Below, piece by piece: positions 1-8,940 of a stretch of DNA of 29,618 bases. Origin of the DNA: a virus. The notes beneath the pieces were generated by a model. The model was not told the DNA's origin and searched no databases. It saw nothing but the letters and a program-made list of their open reading frames with translations. A program made the position numbers and the translations under genes. Each line of letters starts with the position of its first letter. Within the stretch, counting starts at the first letter, position 1. The stretch spans positions 1-29,618 of IMG/VR virus record IMGVR_UViG_3300036045_000051; one strand, 5' to 3'.

Positions 1-261
1 GAACATCCGCAGACGGTTCTCGACGCCCCGGTTCTGCCACTTGCCGGTGGTGGTCAACGGGTCGTTGCCCTGGTTGCCCGCCAGCATGGAGCGCCAGATG
101 ATGCGCGTGGCAGGGTCCATGATCTCCGCGTTCAATGCGTAGCTCGTGGCAGGCACATATGGCCCCAGCGTGCTCGCAGGGACGTTGGTGGTCATGTTGG
201 CCGTGGTGATGGCCATCGGGGGCAAGAAGCCCATGCCGTAGGTGAAATCGTCTGCGCTCAT
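1..261 (-). CDS. Phage virion/tail protein, N-terminal part (cut by window edge)
   Basis: The first 87 codons of a minus-strand gene are visible; the rest lies beyond position 1. The ATG at 261-259 overlaps the tape-measure stop in an ATGA, so the two genes are translationally coupled. The visible protein starts MSADDFTYGMGFLPPM and is rich in T, N, P and A, with no signal peptide or membrane segment. I do not recognise the family. Its place directly after the tape measure in a siphovirus-type tail operon suggests a distal tail or tail-tip component. That role is inferred from position only. Confidence 0.75.
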   Translation of the reverse strand, partial: MSADDFTYGMGFLPPMAITTANMTTNVPASTLGPYVPATSYALNAEIMDPATRIIWRSMLAGNQGNDPLTTTGKWQNRGVENRLRMF

Positions 262-3200
262 GCTGCAACTGGCTGTCTTTGAAGCACGCCGATGGCGTCT
301 TGTTTGCGGGCCAGGTTCTCCATGCTCTGCATGAGCACAATCAGCGTGCGGCCGATGTCGTAGCCCTGGCGTTGAAGTTCCCGAATGGCGGCAACCACCT
401 CGGCATTGCCGCTGCCCTGCAGGCCCGCGAGGAGCTGCTGGGTTTGGCTGGCGTTGTAGATACGCGAAGGGCCGGTCACTTCCAGCTCCGGGCCGTCCTC
501 GCCCACCAGGCGCACGCCGCCCAGGTGGCTACCGCCCATGGCAAAGCGGGCGATACCTGCCCTGTCCAGGGCCGCGTTGACGTCGTTCTCGTAGAAGCCG
601 TACAGGGCGGCCAGGTCTTTGGCGGTACCGCCAGCGGCCTTGATGTCGCGGGCCAAGCCCTCCAGATCGCCCGTTCCACGGTACTTGTCGAACGTGGGGG
701 CGAGCTTGTCGAGGTGGGCGATCTGATCCGGGTCGGTGATTGCCTGGTAGCCCACACCGGCCGTTCCCAGGTACACAGGCGTCTTGTACTTGGCGTCCAC
801 GGCCTTGCCCGTGCTGCCGCCCGGCCCGAACGTGGCGCTGCCGCCGCTGCTGCCTGCAGAGCCGCCAGTGCCCGCGCTGCCCGAGGTGCCTTCCTTTTCC
901 TTGAACAGCCGGTCGTAGAACACCTTGACGGCAGTTTCCACGTCGCGCACCGCGAGAGTATTGCCCCGGGCCTCATCCAGCGCGGCCTGGCCTGCCTTGA
1001 TGAGCATGTCGAGGCGGTCCACCTCATTCTTGGCTTGTTCCAGCAGGAGCTGGTTCACGTCCACCTGGGCCTGGCCCGAGTCGCCGATGGCGTCGAGCTT
1101 GTTGGCCAGGATGAGCTGGGCGGCTTCGTAGTCGAGGCGATTGGCATATGCGCTGGTGCTCATGCCCGCACGGGCGGCAGAGATCGCTTCCTGCAGGCCC
1201 TTCTGCTCGGGCAACTGGCCGCTGCGCGCAGCCAACACGGCGGCGTCGATGGTGGCATTGGCCTGGGCAGCCGTGATGGCCACGGTGCTGGCCACCAGGC
1301 CGCGCAGCTCGCGTGCCTGGCTGCGCGTCAGATCAACGATGGCCTGGGCCGTGGCCAGGCGCTGCTGGCGCAGGTCGATCTCAGCCTGCGCGGCTTCGCG
1401 GGCGGCTGCGATACTCTTTTGCATCGCCGCCCAGGCGGCGTCGGTGGCGGCTTTGCGGGCATCGGCTTCGGCCTTGGCGACGTCTTCTGCAGACTGGTTG
1501 AGCTCCGCAAAAACGCCAGACAGGCCCAGCAGCGCAGCGGCGGTCTTGGAGGCGTCCTTTCCAATGCCCAGCACCTCGGCGTTGACATCAATCAGCCCGG
1601 CCAGCCCTTCCTGGAATGCAGCAGGGTCGAGGCCCTTTTCTGCCAGGTCACTGATGCCCGACAGGAATCCGTTGAGCTTGCCCGCCAGGGCCGGGTCCGC
1701 CTGGGCATTGCCCAGCAGCGCCGGGTTGATGCCCGACACGATGCTGCGTGCACCAGCATCGGCCAGCGTGAAGCCGTCCTTGCCAGCGCCTGCGATCGCG
1801 TCATTGATCTGCTTGGACAGGGATGCGCGGGCCTTTTCCTGCACATCGACCTGCTCCAGCGTGTCCTCCACCAGGCGGCGGAATTCGTCGCGGTTCTTGG
1901 GCACGTCGATGCCCAGCTCGGCGAACTGCTTGTCCAACTGCTTTTGCAGGTTGGCCTTGCGCTCCTCTTCGCTGTAAAAGTTGTCGTAGAAGGTGTTGAG
2001 GTTGCCCAGCAGCTTGTCGAAGCCACCTGCAGCAGCGGCCAGCCCAGCGGCGGCGTCAAACCCCATGCTGGCCAGCTTGTCCAGGCCCATGGCCTGGAAC
2101 GCGCTGGTGAGTTGGCCCACCCCGACGATCTGGGCGTTGATCGCCTCAAGCAGCGCATTCACGGCTTCTTCGCTCAAGCCCTCGGCATCCACCCCCTGCA
2201 GCATGGTTTGCACCGTCCGGGGAATGTCGGTGACGGTTTGCAGAACCTGGATGGTGGACTGCTTGAGGTCCAGAGTGAAGTCGGCCAGCGCCTGCTTGAA
2301 GTCCGGCGAGTTCGTGCTGAACTTCTCGTACAACGTACCGGCATAGTTGTCGCCTTTGCCCGACTCGCCGAAGGTTTTTCCATCGGAGGTCGAGCCGCCT
2401 GCGAACACACCACCACGGCCTTTGCTGGAGGTCTCCAGACCCGCCCAGAAGCCTGTCAGGGTGGTCTTGCTGCCTAGGGCCTTCAGGAACGCATTGATGC
2501 CCGTCGCCGTGCCCGCTACAGCGTCGCGGATGGCCGATTCCTGTGCAACTGGGTCGCCCTCCAGTCGGTAGGCCTGGCCGTTGATCAGCGCATTGCGCTC
2601 GCCGCCACTGAAGTCGCGGTCGTACTGCTGCCCCTGGTACGTGTAGGTCTGGCCACGGCGCTGGTTGGTGACGGAGCCATCGAAAGCAACACCGAACTGG
2701 CCGCCTGTGCGTGTTTCACCCTTGGTGGCCTTCAGGATGGAGTTCAGGACCAGGAGCCCACCGCCCACCAGTGCCAACGGCCCAGCCAGTGTGCCCAGGC
2801 CGCCAGCAATGTTGCCTGCGCCTATTGCGGTTGTGCCGGCACTGATCGTTCCAGCCAGGCCCGCTTCACCAAAGATGCCGGAAAGACCAGCGCGCAGGCC
2901 CATGCCGAAAGTGCTGGTCAAGACGGACAGACCACTGGCGGCGTTGCCAACGGCGCCGAGTGCAGATGAGCCTGATGTAGTAATGCCCAGGGAACTCAGC
3001 CCCTGCTGCACGATGCCGTTGATGACCAGCGACACCGGCTGCATGATGGCGCTGATCGTCGGCCGCAGCACCATGGTCTTGAACAGGTTGACCGTGGTGT
3101 CGGCCAGGTTCTGCGCAAAGCCCTTGCCCGACTCAAAGCCACGCATGAGGGCGTCGGTCAGGCTGCGGTTGATCTCCTCGCTGGCACGCGCCTGGGCCTG

Positions 3201-5843
3201 CTGCTCGGCCTTGCCCACGGCGGCGGCGGACTCGATGCGCTTGGCTTCCAGCGTCTTGTCGCGCAGCGCCTGCTTTTCTGCATCGGACAGCGCCTTGGCG
3301 TCAATGGCTGCCAGTTCCTTGGCATACCGCAGTTCCACCTGGCGCTGGGCGGTGATCTTCTCGCGCTCGAGCGCGGTCAGGCCCGATAGCTGCTGCTCGT
3401 CCTCGTAGGCGCGGCCTAGTTCCTGGGCATTGCGCAGCAGCTCGTTCGCGTGCTCCTCGGCCGACTTGTAGTCGGCCTGGCCAAGGGCGTTCACGTAGCG
3501 CTGCTGCGCGGCGATCTTGAGTTCCAGGCCCGCGATGTACTTGGGGTCGAAACTGTCGGTGGCCTGGGCCTCGGCCATCTGCTTTTGCAGCTCGGCCAGG
3601 GTGAGCTGCTCGACGGCCGTCTTGGACTTGCCCAGGGTGGCGTTGGCGGCCTCCTGCGCGGCCGCGCGCTGGGTGATCGCGTCCGCATCCTTGAACGCTG
3701 CATCAATGCTGGCCTGGTGCGCCTTGAGGGATTTCTCCAGGCCATCGTTGCTGCGCAACTGCACACCCAGGGCGTCGGCGATGGCCTGCTTCTCGCGCAG
3801 GCGGGCCGTGGTCTTGGCGTCCGTGACGCGGGCGAGCTGCTCGCCGATCTTGAGGGATTCGCGCTCACCCGCATTCAGCTCAGAGGCGCCGGAACCCAGC
3901 GTGACAAGCTGCTCGTGGTACAGCTTGGCGGCCTGCAACTGGCCCTGCAGGGTGGCGAGTTCGTTGTCGGAAACCGTGATTTTTCCGGTACCGCCCGCCT
4001 TCTTATCCTTGTATTTCTCGTTGATTCCCGCAAGCAGCTTGTTGTAAGCATCGGTCGATAGGCGCAGGGTCTCGCGGTCCCGGTTGAGCTGGTCGATCTC
4101 TTGTCTGCGGATTTCGGCCTGGCTGCGCACGGACTTGCTGAGCGCATCCACACGCTGGCGCGCCGCAAGCTCGATGGCATCCGTTGCCTGCTTTTGCGCA
4201 CGGATCTGTGCCTGGGCGTCCTCGGCCTCCAGCGGTGCGGCCTGTGCCTGCAGCTCGCCCAGCTGCCGCTTAAGCCGCTCGATCTGCGCTGCGCGCCCGC
4301 GCCCCCCATTGCCGGTGGCAGCGCCGCCGCCCGTGCTGCCAAAGCCGTCACCAGCGATCAGGTCGTTGAGCTGACGGTTGGTGTCCTCGATCTTGGCGCG
4401 CACGTCCGACAGCGTGGCGGCGCGGCCGATGTTGAGCATGGCGTCCCACGCGCGACGGGCCGTACTACCCAGGCCCTCCCACGTGCGCTCCAGCGTGCCC
4501 AGGTTGGAGCGCAGCTCGGCAGTGCGTTCGGCCATCGCACCGGCATAAGTACGCTGCGCCAGGCTGGCGGCTTCCTCCTGCTTGCCCTGATCCTGCAGCG
4601 CCTTGATCTGCCTGTATACGGCTTCGGTGAGGTAGTGATACTGCTCATTGAGCTTGAGGCTGGCCTGCAGCGGCGCCTTGGCCAGCTCTTCCAGGTGCTG
4701 GGCCGTGGTCTTGATGGGTTGGCCGACGCGGCGCTCCAGGTCGATCGCCACCGTGGCGAACTGCTGGAGGTTTTCTGAAGCGATGGCGCCTGTACCAGCC
4801 AGCGCAGTGAGCGACTCAGCCGCTGCGCCCTGTGTGCCAGAGATCGCGCTCATGGCCCGCGCCATGTCCGTGAGCTGGTTCACGCTGGTGCCAGCGGCGT
4901 TGCCTGTCATCACGACAGCCTGGCGGTAGCCGTCCACCTCTTTGCTGCCCTGGTAGTACGCCACCGTAGCCAGACCCGCCGCCCCCGCTAGCAGACCGAT
5001 GCCCGCAACGGTCGGCGAGATGGCGCCCAGAATCGCACGCAGGGCGTTGCCCACGCCATGGAAGCTGTCCTTGATCTGCCCGCCTTGCTGGATTGCAACC
5101 ATCCAGATTGGCATGCCACCCGCCAAGCTGGTGACCACGTCCGTCATCTGCATAGGCAGCATGCGCATGGCATTGGCGTGCTCTTTCGCCGACAGCGTGC
5201 CCACGCGGTGGACGCTATTACCCTGTTCCAGCGCCCGGATGTACTGCTCTGCGCCCTCGGTCACGCCGAGCTGGGCGGCGCGGTAGCGCATGACCTCGGC
5301 CTGCGACTTCCCCTGCAGGGCCGCTTGGTCACGCAGGCCCGCGAGAAAGCTCTCCTGCGCTGCGACGGACTGTTGCTTGGCAGCGGCGTTGGCGCGCTGC
5401 GCGGCCTCCTCGGCCCGTGCGGACTCAGCGGCAAGCTGCTGCGCGGCTCGCTGGTTTTGGAGCTGCAAGATCAGCGGCGCGGCTTCGGCCGCCACACCAG
5501 ACCGAGCGGCACGGTAGCGCAGCAGCTCGTCAGTGGATTTGCCGGAAACTGTTATCTGCTCACGCAGACTTGCCAGCAGCGCGACGCCTGCGGACTGGGC
5601 GCCCCGCGCCGCCGTCGTCGTGGCGTTCAGTCCCTCGGCGCCCTGCGCGCCCGCCACGCGAAGGCCGCTGCCCATGGCTTGCGCAGCGGTAGCTGTGGAC
5701 TGTAGTGCGGAGGAGACCTGTGTACTGCCAGTCTGCACCTGCTGGGTGTAGATGGCCGTCGTCTGCCCTGCGCGCGTGAGCTCGCTTGTGTACTGCGATG
5801 CGTCCGCAGTGACCTTGGTGCTGACGACGAATTGAGCGCTCAT
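258..5843 (-). CDS. Tail length tape measure protein
   Basis: At 1861 aa this is by far the largest gene. It sets tail length and is probably the internal scaffold around which the tail tube polymerises. Residues about 215-480 resemble the prophage tail-length family of lambda gpH (TMP_2): a motif MRMLPMQMTDVVTSLAGG is followed by a hydrophobic stretch at about 265-297 and a conserved helical block. Long Ala/Gln/Glu/Lys-rich coiled-coil segments follow. A second Gly/Ala-rich hydrophobic zone near residues 940-1060 is typical of a segment inserted into the host membrane during DNA entry. The start ATG (5843-5841) lies 22 bp beyond the stop of the frameshifted chaperone, as expected for chaperone-tape measure pairs. 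At about 0.15 nm per residue the length predicts a tail near 280 nm (family rule, not measured). Confidence 0.95.
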   Translation of the reverse strand: MSAQFVVSTKVTADASQYTSELTRAGQTTAIYTQQVQTGSTQVSSALQSTATAAQAMGSGLRVAGAQGAEGLNATTTAARGAQSAGVALLASLREQITVSGKSTDELLRYRAARSGVAAEAAPLILQLQNQRAAQQLAAESARAEEAAQRANAAAKQQSVAAQESFLAGLRDQAALQGKSQAEVMRYRAAQLGVTEGAEQYIRALEQGNSVHRVGTLSAKEHANAMRMLPMQMTDVVTSLAGGMPIWMVAIQQGGQIKDSFHGVGNALRAILGAISPTVAGIGLLAGAAGLATVAYYQGSKEVDGYRQAVVMTGNAAGTSVNQLTDMARAMSAISGTQGAAAESLTALAGTGAIASENLQQFATVAIDLERRVGQPIKTTAQHLEELAKAPLQASLKLNEQYHYLTEAVYRQIKALQDQGKQEEAASLAQRTYAGAMAERTAELRSNLGTLERTWEGLGSTARRAWDAMLNIGRAATLSDVRAKIEDTNRQLNDLIAGDGFGSTGGGAATGNGGRGRAAQIERLKRQLGELQAQAAPLEAEDAQAQIRAQKQATDAIELAARQRVDALSKSVRSQAEIRRQEIDQLNRDRETLRLSTDAYNKLLAGINEKYKDKKAGGTGKITVSDNELATLQGQLQAAKLYHEQLVTLGSGASELNAGERESLKIGEQLARVTDAKTTARLREKQAIADALGVQLRSNDGLEKSLKAHQASIDAAFKDADAITQRAAAQEAANATLGKSKTAVEQLTLAELQKQMAEAQATDSFDPKYIAGLELKIAAQQRYVNALGQADYKSAEEHANELLRNAQELGRAYEDEQQLSGLTALEREKITAQRQVELRYAKELAAIDAKALSDAEKQALRDKTLEAKRIESAAAVGKAEQQAQARASEEINRSLTDALMRGFESGKGFAQNLADTTVNLFKTMVLRPTISAIMQPVSLVINGIVQQGLSSLGITTSGSSALGAVGNAASGLSVLTSTFGMGLRAGLSGIFGEAGLAGTISAGTTAIGAGNIAGGLGTLAGPLALVGGGLLVLNSILKATKGETRTGGQFGVAFDGSVTNQRRGQTYTYQGQQYDRDFSGGERNALINGQAYRLEGDPVAQESAIRDAVAGTATGINAFLKALGSKTTLTGFWAGLETSSKGRGGVFAGGSTSDGKTFGESGKGDNYAGTLYEKFSTNSPDFKQALADFTLDLKQSTIQVLQTVTDIPRTVQTMLQGVDAEGLSEEAVNALLEAINAQIVGVGQLTSAFQAMGLDKLASMGFDAAAGLAAAAGGFDKLLGNLNTFYDNFYSEEERKANLQKQLDKQFAELGIDVPKNRDEFRRLVEDTLEQVDVQEKARASLSKQINDAIAGAGKDGFTLADAGARSIVSGINPALLGNAQADPALAGKLNGFLSGISDLAEKGLDPAAFQEGLAGLIDVNAEVLGIGKDASKTAAALLGLSGVFAELNQSAEDVAKAEADARKAATDAAWAAMQKSIAAAREAAQAEIDLRQQRLATAQAIVDLTRSQARELRGLVASTVAITAAQANATIDAAVLAARSGQLPEQKGLQEAISAARAGMSTSAYANRLDYEAAQLILANKLDAIGDSGQAQVDVNQLLLEQAKNEVDRLDMLIKAGQAALDEARGNTLAVRDVETAVKVFYDRLFKEKEGTSGSAGTGGSAGSSGGSATFGPGGSTGKAVDAKYKTPVYLGTAGVGYQAITDPDQIAHLDKLAPTFDKYRGTGDLEGLARDIKAAGGTAKDLAALYGFYENDVNAALDRAGIARFAMGGSHLGGVRLVGEDGPELEVTGPSRIYNASQTQQLLAGLQGSGNAEVVAAIRELQRQGYDIGRTLIVLMQSMENLARKQDAIGVLQRQPVAA

Positions 5844-5865
5844 GCGGTGCCGGTAGGTGGTTGGG

Positions 5866-6261
5866 TCAATCGCGCTGGTTGCGCAGGGGTTTGGCTTCGG
5901 ACTCCAGGACGCGCACGTGCATGAACACGTCGCGCCGCTTGGACTTCTTCACGCCCAGCATGTCCATCGTGGATACAAGGGCCGTGTGGTCGATGCCGTC
6001 GTAGTGCATGGCGGCCAGGCCCACGATCACGCGCCACTGGTTCCAGGTGCTGACAAAACACTCCCAGGCAGGCCACAGCTCGGGGGGCAGCTCGTATTCC
6101 TCGGGCTCCTGCTCCGGGGCCTCCTCGGCGCTGCTTGCGCGGGCCTGGTCAACGTCCACCCCCAGGCGCGCCCACTGAGCGCGCAGATCGGCGTCTTCTG
6201 CATCCGCCGCCTGCTGCGCCCATTGGGAATTCAGGAGCCAGTGGCGGACGGCCCCTCGGAG
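5866..6261 (-). CDS. DUF1799-like tail assembly chaperone extension, made by -1 frameshift (gpT-like part)
   Basis: This 131-residue reading frame has no convincing start of its own: the first in-frame Met is deep inside, at the motif AAMHYDG. It overlaps the preceding chaperone gene in the -1 frame. The segment PPELWPAWECFVSTWNQWRV followed by a D-G-I-D-[HY] motif is characteristic of the DUF1799 phage family. It is best read as the T-like domain of a G/GT pair, fused to the first 154 residues of the upstream protein by slippage at A AAA AAC (6267-6261), giving a product of about 285 aa. GT-type chaperones bridge tail tube subunits and the tape measure during tail assembly. The frame ends just before the tape-measure start. 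Confidence 0.8.
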   Translation of the reverse strand, partial: LRGAVRHWLLNSQWAQQAADAEDADLRAQWARLGVDVDQARASSAEEAPEQEPEEYELPPELWPAWECFVSTWNQWRVIVGLAAMHYDGIDHTALVSTMDMLGVKKSKRRDVFMHVRVLESEAKPLRNQRD

Positions 6262-6722
6262 TTTTTTTCCTGTTCCTGCGGCTTGAGCAGGGCCTGCTGC
6301 GCGTCGGTGTAGCCGCGCACCAGCGCCGCCTCGAAGCCGTCCCAGTCCTCGCACAGCTCGCGCACTGCGGCGGGTGCGTACATGATTGCCTGGCCGGTCT
6401 TGTCCTTGAAGTCCCAGTCCACCAGGGTGGCTTCCAGGAACTGCTCATCGGTGATCGGCTCGGCGGCCAGGTCGGCCTCGATCTCGGTGCGCTCGCGGGC
6501 GGTGAAGGCGCTGTCCTTATCGTCGAGCTGCTTGCGGATGACCACGCGCAGATCAGGCGTGAGGCGGTTGGCGCGCAGGCGCCGATCCAGCGCGCGGCGC
6601 TCGGAAGTCTTGAGGCGCTTGTAGCGGGCGCGGCCCTTGATTTCTTCGGGCTGGCCATCGTCGCCGAGCAGGCGGTACGTGACGGGCGCCCAGAAGGCGA
6701 CGGATGCGAGGACAACGGTCAT
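6231..6722 (-). CDS. Tail assembly chaperone (gpG-like, 0-frame product)
   Basis: The product is 163 aa, charged and soluble, with no membrane segment, lying between the tail tube gene and the tape measure. That is the canonical position of the lambda G-type chaperone. The ATG at 6722-6720 follows an AGGAG Shine-Dalgarno with 7-nt spacing. The 0-frame ends with a short tail after a run of seven A residues; the ribosome can slip back there to give the longer fusion. Function is inferred from position, from the frameshift arrangement and from the DUF1799 partner; sequence similarity alone would be a weak guide. It is unlikely to be incorporated in virions. Confidence 0.8.
   Translation of the reverse strand: MTVVLASVAFWAPVTYRLLGDDGQPEEIKGRARYKRLKTSERRALDRRLRANRLTPDLRVVIRKQLDDKDSAFTARERTEIEADLAAEPITDEQFLEATLVDWDFKDKTGQAIMYAPAAVRELCEDWDGFEAALVRGYTDAQQALLKPQEQEKNSEGPSATGS
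6261..6267 (-). promoter_or_regulatory. Slippery heptamer A AAA AAC for programmed -1 frameshift
   Basis: Read on the minus strand, the 0-frame codons are GAA AAA AAC, which contain the canonical X XXY YYZ heptamer. Slipping back one base leads directly into the DUF1799 frame; the 0-frame stop lies about 27 nt downstream. An AGGA just upstream could act as an internal stimulator. The geometry matches lambda G/GT, which uses a different heptamer. Confidence 0.8.
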
Positions 6723-6788
6723 GGAATAGCTCCTGAAATAAAAAGCGGAATAAAAACGTGTGGCGGCTGTAGAGCAGCAGTCAGGCCG

Positions 6789-7751
6789 TCAGGCCGTGAT
6801 GGCCCATTCGTCGTTCCCCGCGTTGCTGGGGATGTAACGCAGGGGCACGGTGATCATCTGGATGCCTTCCTGCTCACTGAACGTAGGCTTGCCGATCTGC
6901 GCGAGCGGCGCGCTGATCACCACGGTGTTGCTGGTGTTGGCCGGATTGGAGACAGCCCTGCCGTGGGTGAGCAGCAGCGGCACCTTCACGCCCTCGCGCG
7001 CCATTTCGATCCAGTTCTTGGTGGCCACGCTGGTGTTGCGGAACGTGACACTGCCGGTGCTGGCGCGGCCCGTGATTTCGGTGGTGTCCACGTTCATCAA
7101 GTCCTGCTTGACAACCTGGTTCCCGAAGTCGAAGGCGAAGCTGTTGCAGGCGGCCGCAAAGCCGTCCAGTACCAGCGAGGTGTTGAGCTTGTTGACACCC
7201 AGCGGGCGCAGGAACTTGCTGTAGTTGACGGCGGGCATCGCACCCACGTCCACCACTGGCAGGAAGCTGCCCGTGAATTCGTACTGCCACTTCGGGATTT
7301 GCTTGGCGTCCACCTGGGCCTTCACGTTGGCCCGGGCGCCCGCCATCTTGTAGAGCATGCCGTCCACCGTGGCGTAGATGCTCACGCTCTCGATGCCGTC
7401 CGTCACAGGGGCAAACACGGTGCCAGCACCGGGGCCAGGTGCGGGCGTGTTGGTCACGCTGGCGGCGCAGGCCCGCATCAAGGTGGACCAGCCAGGCAGA
7501 TCGCCAGGCGCTGCCACACCGGCAAAGCCCACGCTGAAAGCGATCTTGCGGTACAGCGTGACCAGGGCGGTTTCGCTGGCACCGAAGTACGGGCGGATCA
7601 CGCCCTGATCGACTTCGTCGCCCTCGATGGGCGTGAGGGTCACGTCGGACACTTCGATGGCGTCGGCGGCCACCGGCACGACGATGGTGCCCACAGTGGC
7701 TTCGATGGCCACCAGGACGGCGAGCTTCTTGATGAACTTGGGAGTGCTCAT
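6789..7751 (-). CDS. Major tail tube protein
   Basis: This 320-aa protein lies directly upstream of the tail chaperones and is the main candidate for the subunit forming the non-contractile tail tube. It has alternating beta-type segments, a conserved N-terminus (MSTPKFIKKLAVLVAIEATV), an acidic ADAIEVSDVTLTP segment, and a C-terminal half rich in T, V, N and S, typical of tube proteins of the B3/D3112-like siphoviruses. The start has a good AAAGGA Shine-Dalgarno 5 nt upstream. No sheath gene neighbours it, which fits a siphovirus rather than a Mu-type contractile tail. An 8-bp tandem duplication (TCAGGCCG twice, 6781-6796) overlaps and follows its stop. Confidence 0.85.
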   Translation of the reverse strand: MSTPKFIKKLAVLVAIEATVGTIVVPVAADAIEVSDVTLTPIEGDEVDQGVIRPYFGASETALVTLYRKIAFSVGFAGVAAPGDLPGWSTLMRACAASVTNTPAPGPGAGTVFAPVTDGIESVSIYATVDGMLYKMAGARANVKAQVDAKQIPKWQYEFTGSFLPVVDVGAMPAVNYSKFLRPLGVNKLNTSLVLDGFAAACNSFAFDFGNQVVKQDLMNVDTTEITGRASTGSVTFRNTSVATKNWIEMAREGVKVPLLLTHGRAVSNPANTSNTVVISAPLAQIGKPTFSEQEGIQMITVPLRYIPSNAGNDEWAITA

Positions 7752-7760
7752 GGTGTTCCT

Positions 7761-7967
7761 TTACGCAGCTTTGGCGGCATTCGCTTCTGCCGCCTGGGTT
7801 TGGTGAACCAGGACGCGGTTGCCGTCCTTCATGGTGTAGAGGCCGCCCTGGCCGGTCTGCGGGGGCAGAACCACGGCATCGGCCACGTCGGCGGCGGGGG
7901 CGGCGGCTTCTTGCGCGGTGGTTTGGGCTTGCGCCTCGGTCTGGGGTTTGGCATTGCCTTTGCTCAT
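7761..7967 (-). CDS. Small Ala/Gln-rich phage protein, unknown function
   Basis: A 68-aa product with a low-complexity Ala/Gln/Thr N-terminal half and a short ordered C-terminal part (GGLYTMKDGNRVLVHQTQ). The ATG overlaps the stop of the tail terminator-like gene in an ATGA, so it is translated in step with it, and its stop lies 9 nt before the tail tube start. Small proteins at this position are common in Mu-like phages, but I do not recognise a family. A minor virion or tail-assembly role is inferred from position only. Confidence 0.75.
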   Translation of the reverse strand: MSKGNAKPQTEAQAQTTAQEAAAPAADVADAVVLPPQTGQGGLYTMKDGNRVLVHQTQAAEANAAKAA

Positions 7968-8398
7968 GGGTTGCTCCTGTCGTAGTAGCCGGTAAATCCA
8001 AATTCATCGCTCCACCAGAGGCGGCCGTCGCCCTCGAACTGGACGAGCTCGCCGCCCACGAACAGCACGGGGTCGCCCATGGAGGTGTCGGGCACGAAGC
8101 CAATGAGGGCTTGCTTGACGCGGCGGCGCAGGGTGGTGAGATCAACCACGCCAGGCGTGCCATCGGGGGCCATCACGTCCACCACCTGCAGCACGGCGAA
8201 CAGGCGGTGCTCCAGCTGGTCAACATCGCCGGTGTGATCCAGGCCTCGGCCCTTCTCGGACAGGGGCAGCAGGTACACAGCGGGCGTGGTGCGGCTGGTG
8301 CGCAGTGCAGCGTCCAGGCCGGGCGCGGGTTCGATCTCGCGCAGCGCCAGATCGGCGAGCTGACCGCGCAGGTGCTGCAGGATGGGCTGCAATTCCAT
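7964..8398 (-). CDS. Tail terminator / Mu gp37-like connector protein
   Basis: This 144-aa protein begins MELQPILQHLRGQLADL and contains a strand-rich core ending WWSDEFGFTGYYDR. Size, position (after the DUF1320 connector, before the tail tube) and overall pattern match the tail terminator or Mu gp37-like (DUF1834-type) proteins that cap the tail tube and join it to the head. I chose the ATG at 8398, 5 nt after the upstream stop; the frame stays open further upstream, but that would overlap the gp36-like gene deeply. The stop overlaps the next gene in an ATGA. Confidence 0.75.
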   Translation of the reverse strand: MELQPILQHLRGQLADLALREIEPAPGLDAALRTSRTTPAVYLLPLSEKGRGLDHTGDVDQLEHRLFAVLQVVDVMAPDGTPGVVDLTTLRRRVKQALIGFVPDTSMGDPVLFVGGELVQFEGDGRLWWSDEFGFTGYYDRSNP

Positions 8399-8403
8399 GG
8401 CGG

Positions 8404-8940
8404 TCAGCGGAAAGCACGCAGCTGCGTGCGGTTGAACACCGTGGGCGCGCTGTCGAAGCGAACATCGGTGCTGCCCGTGGCGGCCGGGGCTGCAGGGTCG
8501 TCGGCGCCCAGGCTGAACTTGCCTGCTGCCAACTGGCCCAACAGCTTGAGCGCGTCGCGGTAGTCGCGCGCCACGGGGTCTTTGCTCTCGTCCGTCATGC
8601 GGTCTTTGTTGAGCAGGTAGCGTGTGATGGAGCGCGCCCACACCGTGACCATGCTGCGGCCTGCACTGCCAGGCGGCAGCGCCAGCGGCAGCGTGTAGCC
8701 GCGCTGCACCAGGTGCCCGTCGATCAGCGCCCCAGCCTCGGCCACGGCGTCCTGCACGCGGGCCAGGGCCGCATCGGCGGCAGCGATCTGCTCGGGCGTC
8801 CAGGCGCTGCGGTCGGTGCCGCGCAGCGTGGCGTCCATGAGCGCATCGTCGCGCACCATCTGGTGCGGCAGGCTCGCCTGCTGGGCGATCTCGCGTGCAC
8901 CTGGGCGCTCGGCCAGTTCGGCAGTTGTGATGTAGGACAT
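8404..8940 (-). CDS. DUF1320 / Mu gp36-like head-tail connector
   Basis: A 178-aa helical protein with the typical start MSYITTAELAERPGAREIAQ and a middle AGALIDGHLVQRGYTLPL segment. This is the pattern of the DUF1320 family (Mu gp36), helical adaptor proteins binding under the portal at the head-tail joint. It follows the gp35-like gene and precedes the tail terminator, the same order as in Mu. The C-terminal 40 residues are Ala/Asp/Pro-rich and probably flexible. Confidence 0.9.
   Translation of the reverse strand: MSYITTAELAERPGAREIAQQASLPHQMVRDDALMDATLRGTDRSAWTPEQIAAADAALARVQDAVAEAGALIDGHLVQRGYTLPLALPPGSAGRSMVTVWARSITRYLLNKDRMTDESKDPVARDYRDALKLLGQLAAGKFSLGADDPAAPAATGSTDVRFDSAPTVFNRTQLRAFR

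Noticed and set aside
279-2477. Open frame of 732 codons opposite the tape measure
   Set aside because: The tape measure is a coherent protein with family motifs; the opposite frame lacks any and is H/L/G/Q/R-biased.
6135-7985. Open frame of 616 codons opposite tail tube and chaperone genes
   Set aside because: Shadow of clear tail genes; no start signal and no domain.
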